The notes under the pieces were generated by a model. It was not told where the DNA came from. It made no database searches and saw only the letters and a list, made by a program, of their open reading frames with translations. From CAIVAT01 sp037128705 (GTDB taxonomy: Bacteria; Bacteroidota; Bacteroidia; Bacteroidales; FEN-979), in contig JBAXVX010000054.1 of assembly GCA_037128705.1 (NCBI GenBank), positions 1 through 12,840 of the forward strand: a stretch of DNA of 12,840 bases, written 5' to 3'. Positions 5,840 to 12,242 of this stretch are shown in pieces. Position numbers and translations under genes: made by a program. Every line of letters begins with the position of its first letter. The first letter of the stretch is position 1.

Positions 5840-7141
5840 TTAAGGTTGAGGATTATTTAAATTATCCTGTGATTCTGTTTTCTCAGGACTGGGGAGCGGG
5901 GTTGATTTTGTAAACCAGGGGTGGTTAGCCAATTTATCTGCATTTTGTTCCTGTGAAATTTTAATGTATTTCAGGAATGATTTTTCGGTACGGTGACCGG
6001 TTATCTTCATAATGGAAATGGTTGGCACGTCCGCTAAAAACATATTGGTAGCAAACGATCTACGTGCGGTGTGTACGGTGATCAATTGCCATTTTTCCAA
6101 ATTGGTTCTAACCGGAAACCCTCCGCGCGTTATGGTCTGGGAGACGCTTTCGGTAAATTCGACCTCTTTTCCCAGATCCTTTAAATACGTATTCATTTTT
6201 TGGTTACTTATGGCTTGCGGAGGCACCCCGTCCCATTTCTGTAATATTGCTTTTACCTGCCAATGAAGGGGAATAACAACCCGTTCTCCTGTCTTCGCTG
6301 TTTTCAAAGTCAACCGTGTCCCAGCGTCGGTTATGCTATTTTCGTTTAATTGTGAAAGGTCGGAGTATCTCAACCCTGTTTGGCAGCCGATTAAAAACAA
6401 GTCTCTCACTCGATCCAATTTTGGATTATTTGAAAGGTCGTGGTTGTAAATGGTTTCCAGTTCCTGATCGGATAGGTAAATGCTGTCACTTGTTTCCTGT
6501 AGCCGTTGGAATTTTTTGTTATGATGCCCTGTGTTTGAGGTGTAACCCTTATCAATGGCATAGTCCATAAAGACTTTAATGTTTTTGATGTAACCCCCAA
6601 ATGTATTTAAGGCCAAATTTTCTTTAATGAAACAATACCTTTGGAAATCGTTGTAAAAGTCCATACCTATACTATCGAAATCCAATTCAGTTTTTAACAT
6701 GGCATTGCTGTATCGTTTCAGGGTGTTAAGGGTTGTGCCGTAACTTAATTTTGTACGAGGTGATCGATTAACGGTTTCAATATATTCTGTAATTGCCTTA
6801 AAGAAGGACATTTTGACCAGGTTAATGGTGGGTTTAGGGTGAATAGCATTTTTTAATTCGGTATGGAGTTGGTCAAAAAGCAATGCATTATTTTGGTTAA
6901 GGTGTTCGCGGAATGCATTTAGAATGTTGGATTCGATTATATTTAACCGGTTATTGAGGCTATCCAAATCATCATTAAATTTGATTTTGCGCGCGCGGCG
7001 TTGCTTCCGGTTCCAAAGTTTCGGGTTAATGGTTTCGCCGGTGGATAGTTTGATCATTATCTGATCGTAATAAAATATAAGGTGGATTGAGGTTTTTCCT
7101 TTCGCTTTAGGATCACGGAGGACAAATTGAACCGTAGCCAT
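5840..7141 (-). CDS. int: Tyrosine-type site-specific integrase
   Basis: This 433-residue tyrosine recombinase should integrate and excise the element. The N-terminal arm-binding domain (1-100, with GKTSIHLIFYYDQIMIKLSTGE) is of the type common in Bacteroidota elements. It is followed by a SAM-like core-binding domain (about 110-205). The catalytic domain contains R258 (CQTGLRYSDL), a beta-hairpin lysine near 281-283 (LKTAKTGERV), H357 and R360 (VHTARRSF), H383 (ITGHRTEKS) and nucleophile Y392 (FLKYIKIS), so all catalytic residues are present. The ATG at 7141 is preceded by a good -7 box. The gene lies next to the candidate att site at 7328-7344, with its 5' end facing the att site. G-rich direct repeats upstream overlap the -33 region and may be arm-type binding sites, which would allow self-repression. 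Confidence 0.95.
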   Translation of the reverse strand: MATVQFVLRDPKAKGKTSIHLIFYYDQIMIKLSTGETINPKLWNRKQRRARKIKFNDDLDSLNNRLNIIESNILNAFREHLNQNNALLFDQLHTELKNAIHPKPTINLVKMSFFKAITEYIETVNRSPRTKLSYGTTLNTLKRYSNAMLKTELDFDSIGMDFYNDFQRYCFIKENLALNTFGGYIKNIKVFMDYAIDKGYTSNTGHHNKKFQRLQETSDSIYLSDQELETIYNHDLSNNPKLDRVRDLFLIGCQTGLRYSDLSQLNENSITDAGTRLTLKTAKTGERVVIPLHWQVKAILQKWDGVPPQAISNQKMNTYLKDLGKEVEFTESVSQTITRGGFPVRTNLEKWQLITVHTARRSFATNMFLADVPTISIMKITGHRTEKSFLKYIKISQEQNADKLANHPWFTKSTPLPSPEKTESQDNLNNPQP

Positions 7142-7167
7142 AAAAATAGATTTAAGGTTGAACTGAA

Positions 7168-7175
7168 CAAAGATA
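7168..7175 (-). promoter_or_regulatory. -7 promoter element of the integrase gene (TATCTTTG)
   Basis: On the minus strand TATCTTTG matches the Bacteroidota TAnnTTTG -7 consensus exactly. It lies 26 bp upstream of the integrase ATG, placing the start of transcription near 7161. The -33 position holds pyrimidine-rich repeat sequence instead of TTTG, so the promoter may be weak or depend on bound proteins. Confidence 0.55.
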
Positions 7176-7190
7176 ATAAAATTATAAACC

Positions 7191-7212
7191 GGGGAGGGTA
7201 GCGGGGAGGGTA
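7191..7212. repeat. Two direct GGGGAGGGTA repeats, candidate integrase arm sites
   Basis: GGGGAGGGTA occurs at 7191-7200 and 7203-7212, a 12-bp period. The repeats lie about 50-70 bp upstream of the integrase ATG, over the region where a -33 element would be. A related G-rich cluster is found at 7405-7427 on the other side of the candidate att site. Confidence 0.6.
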
Positions 7213-7233
7213 AATTAACAATAAACTGAATTT

Positions 7234-7251
7234 ATCCGGATCAATCCGGAT
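7234..7251. promoter_or_regulatory. Twin ATCCGGAT palindromes, one helical turn apart
   Basis: The perfect 8-bp palindrome ATCCGGAT occurs at 7234-7241 and again at 7244-7251, with centres 10 bp apart. The pair sits between the G-rich repeats and the candidate att core, as expected for an Xis- or repressor-type binding site on one face of the helix. Confidence 0.45.
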
Positions 7252-7327
7252 GTTGTAATTTTCACATTCAACTGATAATCAATGTATTTAAATGTCATAT
7301 TGATGTTATTCGATATCATAATGGTTA

Positions 7328-7344
7328 GTCCCGCCCGGGGTACG
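7328..7344 (+). other. Candidate att site: tRNA 3'-end-like fragment
   Basis: AGTCCCGCCCGGGGTAC reads like the last part of a plus-strand tRNA gene: end of the T-loop, T-stem 3' strand CCCGC, acceptor 3' strand CCGGGGT and discriminator A. Bases to the left do not continue a T-arm, and no tRNA body is present. An intrinsic terminator follows 15 bp later, as expected downstream of a tRNA gene. A short tRNA tail next to the integrase gene is the signature of an element inserted in a tRNA 3' end, with the intact tRNA at the far left end outside this window. The exact core limits and tRNA identity cannot be fixed here. Confidence 0.55.
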
Positions 7345-7359
7345 ATCAAATCAATCATG

Positions 7360-7397
7360 AGACCTGTAAACAAAGCGTTTACGGGTCTTTTTGTTTT
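7360..7397 (+). terminator. Intrinsic terminator
   Basis: A 12-bp stem, AGACCTGTAAAC (7360-7371) with GTTTACGGGTCT (7377-7388), contains a single T-G wobble and a 5-nt loop. It is followed by TTTTGTTTT on the plus strand. It probably served the tRNA gene whose 3' end lies just upstream. Confidence 0.85.
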
Positions 7398-7404
7398 ATG
7401 GGTT

Positions 7405-7427
7405 GCGGGTAGGGTAGCGGGTAAAAT
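7405..7427. repeat. Second G-rich repeat cluster, beyond the terminator
   Basis: This stretch, in the form GCGGGTAGGGTAGCGGGTAA, shares the GGGTAGCGGG core and following TAAA(A)TT with the repeats at 7191-7216. It lies 60 bp to the other side of the candidate att site. It may be a second set of integrase-binding sites, or the trace of an earlier insertion at the same locus. Confidence 0.4.
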
Positions 7428-7442
7428 TGATTTTGGTCAGTT

Positions 7443-7649
7443 CTATTGGGAAAAGTATTTCACCACATTATCATAATAGATATCTTTTAGGGTTTCTTTG
7501 GTAAGTTCGTAATTGATTTTTGTGAAATAATTTTTTATCGGTTTCGTCCAATGCCAATTCATGCCTATACCTTCTGCATCCTCAGTAAATTTTTCGCAAA
7601 AAATTACTGATTTTGATGGAATGTTGGATGTGCCGACTAAATTGACCAC
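7443..7649 (-). pseudogene. C-terminal gene fragment, possibly of an amidohydrolase
   Basis: A minus-strand open frame ends at TAG 7443. Its last 60 or so residues (IFCEKFTEDAEGIGMNWHW, then ELTKETLKDIYYDNVVKYF) look like the natural C-terminus of an enzyme. The closing pattern, helix then DIYYDNVVKYF, recalls the last helices of metal-dependent amidohydrolases of the TIM-barrel type, but the match is weak. The apparent start at 7649 lies in sequence I assign to an insertion-element relict, so the rest of the gene to its right is missing. I regard it as a decapitated remnant rather than a functional gene. Confidence 0.45.
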
Positions 7650-7732
7650 CCCCTGCCGATCGGAATAGTCGAGTCTAAATGTCTTTAAAACAGACAGATA
7701 CTATGGTCGGTTTAAATCGGCGCAAGGTGGTC
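7644..7732. mobile_element. Probable insertion-sequence relict with imperfect terminal inverted repeats
   Basis: GACCACCCCCTGCCGA (7644-7659) and TCGGCGCAAGGTGGTC (7717-7732) are inverted copies matching at 12 of 16 positions. Repeated motifs of the form GGTC-x-x-TTTA-x-x-CGG occur on both sides: minus strand 7648-7633, plus strand 7705-7720, and a weaker copy at 7729-7743. Multiple short repeats at each end are characteristic of IS21-family elements. No transposase remains. Two truncated genes converge on this segment, so it looks like the scar of an insertion followed by deletion. Family assignment is tentative. Confidence 0.4.
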
Positions 7733-8047
7733 GGATGCACCGGCTTGTCCAAACTTTTCGACAATTCAATCCGTTATTCACCCCAGGGCTCCGGGGTTAC
7801 GGTCAGGGTTTCGGAACAGGCCGGGGGCATCCGGTTGATGGTGATGGATGAAGGTCCTGGTTTTTCTGATGAAGTGCTCCTGCGGAAATTCGAATTGTTT
7901 GTAACCGGAGATACCCATGTCGACAAGAACCCTGGCTTGAGCCTGCCGCTCGTAAAATTCATCATTGAGGCCCATGGCGGAAAAATAGACCTTTACAACA
8001 ATCCTTCCGGTGGCGCTGTTGTTGATTTTTCTATACCTGGTGTATAA
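7679..8047 (+). pseudogene. Truncated histidine kinase (ATPase domain only)
   Basis: From about 7742 the frame encodes the C-terminal HATPase_c domain of a sensor kinase. The N box is LFDNSIRYSPQG, the G1 box MDEGPGF, the F box LRKFELFV and the G2-like segment NPGLSLPLVKFI, followed by the closing HGGKIDLYNN and VDFSIPGV. There is no DHp domain, phospho-accepting histidine or sensor region. The first 20 codons from the ATG at 7679 run through the insertion-like repeat and look non-native. The gene has therefore lost its 5' part at the junction near 7732-7742 and cannot act as a kinase alone. The ATPase boxes themselves are not decayed, so the loss may be recent. Confidence 0.75.
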
Positions 8048-8124
8048 ATAAAAAATTCTTCATGCGGCTTTGAATCCCTTTGCTGGTGGATAGGCCGATG
8101 ATTTTGTAAATGCCATTCAGAACC

Positions 8125-8158
8125 TTACGATTTCGGAAGGTACAATCCGATTTCGTAA
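8125..8158. promoter_or_regulatory. Imperfect dyad with two CGATTTCG direct repeats 20 bp apart
   Basis: TTACGATTTCGGA (8125-8137) and TCCGATTTCGTAA (8146-8158) are inverted copies at 11 of 13 positions. They also place two direct CGATTTCG octamers exactly 20 bp apart. The site lies about 120 bp upstream of the six-TM kinase gene. It could be a dimer-binding site of a response regulator or a weak terminator of the preceding remnant. I see no convincing -7/-33 pair in the rest of this gap. Confidence 0.35.
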
Positions 8159-8276
8159 TCTTTTATTTCCATATTTTTATTTCATCAAAATTAAATGATT
8201 GATATACAGGCGCATATGTAGTTGGCCTGTTTCTTGTATTCTATAGTCAGTCTGTCACCCTTAATGATTGGCCGCA

Positions 8277-9854
8277 ATGACCGTTTTTAATTACACATTG
8301 AAGTCATGGCCTGATTTTAAATTCAGGTTTGATGAAGATAAAGAAAGAATATTTCTTGCCGATTATATCGGGAATTCGCTGGTCGTCATCAGGGCGGGTT
8401 ATTTTCTTGGTATTCTTTTATTTGCCGTTTTTGGAATACTTGATATCTGGATGGTTCCGGAAACATTAAACATTGCATGGTTTATACGTTTTACAGTTGT
8501 AATCCCCATTTTGTTGTTGACCATTCTTGTCTCATTTACTGATTTTTTTAAACGATATAACCAAATTGTATTGATTGCGACCTCGGCCCTGGTGGGGTTG
8601 GGCATTGTAGCCATGATCGCCTGCGCCAAACCTACAGAATTGGGTTACAAATACTATTACAGCGGGCTGATGCTGGTTATTTTTTTGATTTATACCTTTA
8701 TCCGTCTGCGGTTTTGGAACAGCATTATCGCAGCACTGATCATTACATTTGGCTATGAACTCGTTGCTGTTTTTATCCAGCGCCTGACGGACGGAGGGAT
8801 GGATAGTGAAAATACGATGGTATTTATCAACAATAATTTTTTCTTTCTCTCAGCCAATATAATTGGCATGTGGGCTTCCTACTACATTGAAAAATTACAA
8901 AGGTCAAATTTTCTGCAAAACCGGGTCATCCTTGATGAAAATGTCAGAATCAAAAGCATAAGTGATATGCTGATGCACAAGAATGAGGAAGTTTTAGCCC
9001 AGTCTGCTCAGATTGAAGCACAATCAGAGGAACTGGAATACGCAAATTCCAAACTTGAAGAAAAAGTACAGGAACGCACCGAAGAACTTCAGAAGTCTAA
9101 CAATGAGCTTGTGATGGCGAGGGATAAAGCACAGGCAAGCGACCGGCTTAAAACTGCTTTTATGCACAACATATCCCATGAAGTTCGTACTCCGCTCAAT
9201 GGAATACTGGGATTTAGCTCACTCATTGCCAATCCTGAAATTGACGCAAATAGCAAACAAACATATCTTACCCTGCTGAAGAATTCCAGTGAACGTTTGG
9301 TAAACACCATTACCGACTACATTGATATCTCCCTTATTGCTTCGGAAAATATGGAGGTCAGCCAAAAGAGCGTGCTGTTGAATGAAGAATTATCCACCTT
9401 CGTGAGTAAATATCACACAATGTGCCTGCAAAAAGCCATTTCATTTAACTGCATCATAAACAAAGACTATGATGGGTTCAGTTTTCAAACCGATCCGGAA
9501 CTGTTCAGGAAAATCATGGTTCATCTTCTTGACAACGCTGTGAAATTCACCACGGAAGGATCAGTAACATTAAGTTACTCCATTACTGATAATAAGCTGG
9601 AGATTCAGGTGAATGACACCGGCGCAGGTATTTCGGAGGAGGCACAGGAAAGAATATTTGAAAGTTTCATACAGGAGGAGGTAGCTGACACACGCGGCCA
9701 CGAAGGAAGTGGTTTAGGTTTATCTGTTGTTAATGGTTTATTGAAACTGATGGGTGGTTCGATCAGGCTTGAATCCGTAAAAGGAGAAGGTTCCTCCTTC
9801 ACCGTCACGATTCCGCTTGAAGGGCAGAAAAGCAAAACAACAACAGAATGCTAA
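8277..9854 (+). CDS. Membrane sensor histidine kinase with six-TM N-terminal domain
   Basis: This hybrid-free sensor kinase has 525 residues from the ATG at 8277; the frame also permits a TTG start at 8268. Residues about 35-205 contain roughly six hydrophobic segments with short loops, including an IWMVPETLNIAWFIRF loop and YYYSGLMLVIFLIYTFIRLRF. This resembles the six-TM sensor module seen on some bacterial adenylate cyclases and kinases. A long coiled coil follows (about 205-290, SEELEYANSKLEEKVQERTEE). The DHp domain has the phospho-acceptor H301 in HNISHEVRTPLNG. The ATPase domain has the N box HLLDNAVKFT (about 416-425), G1 DTGAG (about 447-451), an F box near 461-466 and G2 EGSGLGLSVV (about 476-485). 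There is no receiver domain. The TPR kinase gene follows after 19 bp, probably in one operon. The signal sensed is unknown. Confidence 0.92.
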   Translation: MTVFNYTLKSWPDFKFRFDEDKERIFLADYIGNSLVVIRAGYFLGILLFAVFGILDIWMVPETLNIAWFIRFTVVIPILLLTILVSFTDFFKRYNQIVLIATSALVGLGIVAMIACAKPTELGYKYYYSGLMLVIFLIYTFIRLRFWNSIIAALIITFGYELVAVFIQRLTDGGMDSENTMVFINNNFFFLSANIIGMWASYYIEKLQRSNFLQNRVILDENVRIKSISDMLMHKNEEVLAQSAQIEAQSEELEYANSKLEEKVQERTEELQKSNNELVMARDKAQASDRLKTAFMHNISHEVRTPLNGILGFSSLIANPEIDANSKQTYLTLLKNSSERLVNTITDYIDISLIASENMEVSQKSVLLNEELSTFVSKYHTMCLQKAISFNCIINKDYDGFSFQTDPELFRKIMVHLLDNAVKFTTEGSVTLSYSITDNKLEIQVNDTGAGISEEAQERIFESFIQEEVADTRGHEGSGLGLSVVNGLLKLMGGSIRLESVKGEGSSFTVTIPLEGQKSKTTTEC

Positions 9855-9873
9855 GCAGATTTAACTTTATATC

Positions 9874-12036
9874 ATGATAAACCGTTTCCTGATTTTGATA
9901 ACGCTGCTTTTTGCAACCATTGCAGGGCACTCCCAGCCAAAGCCATCAGCAGCTGACAGTATAGCCCGGCTCCTGGCTTTATCACCCAAAGAGGACAGCA
10001 ACAGAGTAAAACTGCTGCTGGAATATAACCGTTGTTTTTTTCCGACGGATCTTGACAGCTCTTTGAAGATATGCCAGCAGGCATTAACCATCTCGGCTAA
10101 GATCAATTTCAGTTACGGGGTTATCAAGGGATTGAACGGCATGGCTATATGTTATTGGTACAAGAATGATCCGGACCAGGCCATCCCAACTTTTCACAAG
10201 GCGCTTGCCAGGGCAATGAAGGATAACAACATCGACATGGAAACGAAAGTTCTTAGCAACCTCGGCATGTATTACAAAACACTCGGTGTTTCCGACAGCG
10301 CTGAAAAATATCAACTAATGGCTGTAAATAAAGGAAATCAGCTTCAGGACAAAAGCCAGTACGCACAAGCGGTTTCTGAGCTTGCCACAATTTATTTCAC
10401 CAAGGGCGACTACATCAGAGCCATGCAAAACACCTTAGAGGCGCAAAAGATATATGAAGCCAAACACATGAACAACGAGCTGGCAAAATCTAATATCAGG
10501 CTTGGCATGATCTACTACGACCTGAACGATTTTGAAAAATCAATACGCGCTTACCGTGTGGCGCTTAAAATCAATAAACCGCTGGGCGATATCAAGATCG
10601 ACCTGGCTGTTTTTCTGAACATAGGGCTTTTATATTCTATGGAAAAGGGTGATCAGGATTCGGCCCTGATTTTTCTGATGAGGGCGCTGCGTATGGCAGA
10701 GGAAAACAAGGACGAGGAAACCCGTTTAAGTGCATTGGTCAACCTCGGCAATATTGCCTGGGACCAAGACGATTTCAAGACGGCGCTGCAATATTTCACA
10801 GATGCCTATCAATCGCCTCTGATTCCTTACCGGAACATGCAGCGTGCCGCCTTGCTGGTGAACCTCGGAGGGGTTTATCTTGAATTCGGAGACCTTGCAA
10901 ACGCAGAGAAATTTACAAAAAGCGGACTTATGCTGGCCCATGAGCAGAAATTTGTGACCTACGAAAAATCCGCCCGCAAAACCATGGGAGATATTGAGGC
11001 GAAAAAGGGAAATTACAAAGAGGCATTTGAATATATTGTAAGATACTCTTCCCTGCAGGACACCCTTGGAAGTGAAATGGTGAAGCATAAAGTGGCCGAA
11101 GCAGTTTTCAGGAATGAATTGAAACAAAAGGAACAAGAGAATATCCTGTTGCAAAAGAACAATGAGATCAAGCAGAAGACGATACTAATCCAGGGCTTTT
11201 ACATTATCACTGCCAGCGGGATTTTGTTGCTCGTCGTACTTCTCTTGTTCGTAAACAGAAGGAACAGCCGCAGGCAGCAGGCCATGAACCAGCTCCTCGA
11301 CCTTAAAAACAAAGAATTGCATGAACTCAACCTGACGAAGGACAAATTTTTCTCTATCATTTCCCACGATTTGCGCGGACCTTTCAGTGGATTTTTAGGA
11401 TTGTCAAAATTATTGGCTGAAGATTTGCGAAAGTTGACGCAGGATGAGATTCAAAAGATGGCAGGGGCCTTGAGAGACTCCGCCACCAATCTCTTCAGGC
11501 TACTCGAAAACCTGCTGGAGTGGTCGCGGATGCAGCAGGACAGGATCAGATTTAATCCTGGCTCAACCCCGTTGATGCCCATGCTTGCTGAAACCATGCG
11601 CCCGGTAATGGATTCGGCAAACAAAAAGGGGATTGAGATCAGTTATCAAATCCCGGACGGTCTGGAGGTGTTTGCCGATGAACATATGCTTGCCTCAACC
11701 ATCCGCAATCTAACCTTCAATGCTGTAAAATATACGCCCAAAGGTGGAAAAGTTTCTATCGCTGCAAAACTGATACCCGGCAACTCAGTTGAAATCTCAG
11801 TCAGGGACACGGGCATCGGCATGACTCCTGAAATGGTTGATGATTTATTCCGGCTCGATGTTCAGACCAACCGCCGGGGAACCGAAGACGAACCCAGCAG
11901 CGGTTTGGGATTGCTCCTTTGCAAAGACTTCGTTGAAAAGCATGGTGGGAAGATTTGGGTGGAAAGCGAAGAGGGAAAAGGAAGTGCTTTCCGTTTTACT
12001 TTACCAGCCAGCCTGCGGATACCCTCTATACTTTGA
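9874..12036 (+). CDS. TPR-containing sensor histidine kinase
   Basis: This 720-residue protein starts with a signal peptide (MINRFLILITLLFATIAGHSQ). A periplasmic array of about eight TPR-like helical repeats covers residues 40-400, for example ALVNLGNIAWDQDDFKTALQYF and LLVNLGGVYLEFGDLANAEKF. A coiled coil (400-435) leads to one membrane segment (about 439-460, ITASGILLLVVLLLFV) and a second coiled coil (465-490). The cytoplasmic DHp domain carries H498 in FSIISHDLRGPFSGFLG. The ATPase domain has N616 in NLTFNAVKYTP, G1 DTGIGM (645-650) and G2 SSGLGLLLCK (675-684). This is a widespread Bacteroidota kinase architecture, thought to sense through protein contacts of the TPR region. No receiver domain or adjacent response regulator is present. 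It follows the six-TM kinase gene by 19 bp and is probably translated from the same mRNA. Confidence 0.93.
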   Translation: MINRFLILITLLFATIAGHSQPKPSAADSIARLLALSPKEDSNRVKLLLEYNRCFFPTDLDSSLKICQQALTISAKINFSYGVIKGLNGMAICYWYKNDPDQAIPTFHKALARAMKDNNIDMETKVLSNLGMYYKTLGVSDSAEKYQLMAVNKGNQLQDKSQYAQAVSELATIYFTKGDYIRAMQNTLEAQKIYEAKHMNNELAKSNIRLGMIYYDLNDFEKSIRAYRVALKINKPLGDIKIDLAVFLNIGLLYSMEKGDQDSALIFLMRALRMAEENKDEETRLSALVNLGNIAWDQDDFKTALQYFTDAYQSPLIPYRNMQRAALLVNLGGVYLEFGDLANAEKFTKSGLMLAHEQKFVTYEKSARKTMGDIEAKKGNYKEAFEYIVRYSSLQDTLGSEMVKHKVAEAVFRNELKQKEQENILLQKNNEIKQKTILIQGFYIITASGILLLVVLLLFVNRRNSRRQQAMNQLLDLKNKELHELNLTKDKFFSIISHDLRGPFSGFLGLSKLLAEDLRKLTQDEIQKMAGALRDSATNLFRLLENLLEWSRMQQDRIRFNPGSTPLMPMLAETMRPVMDSANKKGIEISYQIPDGLEVFADEHMLASTIRNLTFNAVKYTPKGGKVSIAAKLIPGNSVEISVRDTGIGMTPEMVDDLFRLDVQTNRRGTEDEPSSGLGLLLCKDFVEKHGGKIWVESEEGKGSAFRFTLPASLRIPSIL

Positions 12037-12105
12037 ATCCCCGCGAAACAGTGTCTTCCTTCCTGAATAATTCCGCCTCGCCGAATTAAAATAGGAAAAA
12101 CCGCC

Positions 12106-12113
12106 TATATTTG
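12106..12113 (+). promoter_or_regulatory. Candidate -7 element (TATATTTG) upstream of the PAS gene
   Basis: TATATTTG matches the Bacteroidota TAnnTTTG box exactly. It lies in the 206-bp gap, 129 bp before the PAS-gene ATG, but no TTTG occurs at the -33 position. The call rests on a single motif. Confidence 0.3.
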
Positions 12114-12242
12114 TGAATAATTACAACCTCAATCATCGCTGTTAAACATCGATATAATATTGATTTGCAATTATTTCTCTAAATTGAAAACCGCTAATTT
12201 TTATATTCCGAGAGAAATATCATTCGTGTTAACCTGCAGTAC

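Noticed and set aside
5843..6570. Plus-strand frames of about 84 codons inside the integrase gene
   Set aside because: They are antisense shadows of the catalytic domain, which has all expected residues on the minus strand.
7328..7344. Complete tRNA gene
   Set aside because: Only a 3' T-arm/acceptor-like tail is present. The sequence to the left has no anticodon or D-arm structure.
8268..8276. TTG start for the six-TM kinase
   Set aside because: An ATG follows three codons later in frame, and nothing in the sequence favours the rarer TTG.
12037..12242. Terminator after the TPR kinase gene
   Set aside because: No stem followed by a T-run could be found. Only a single promoter-like octamer stands out in this gap.
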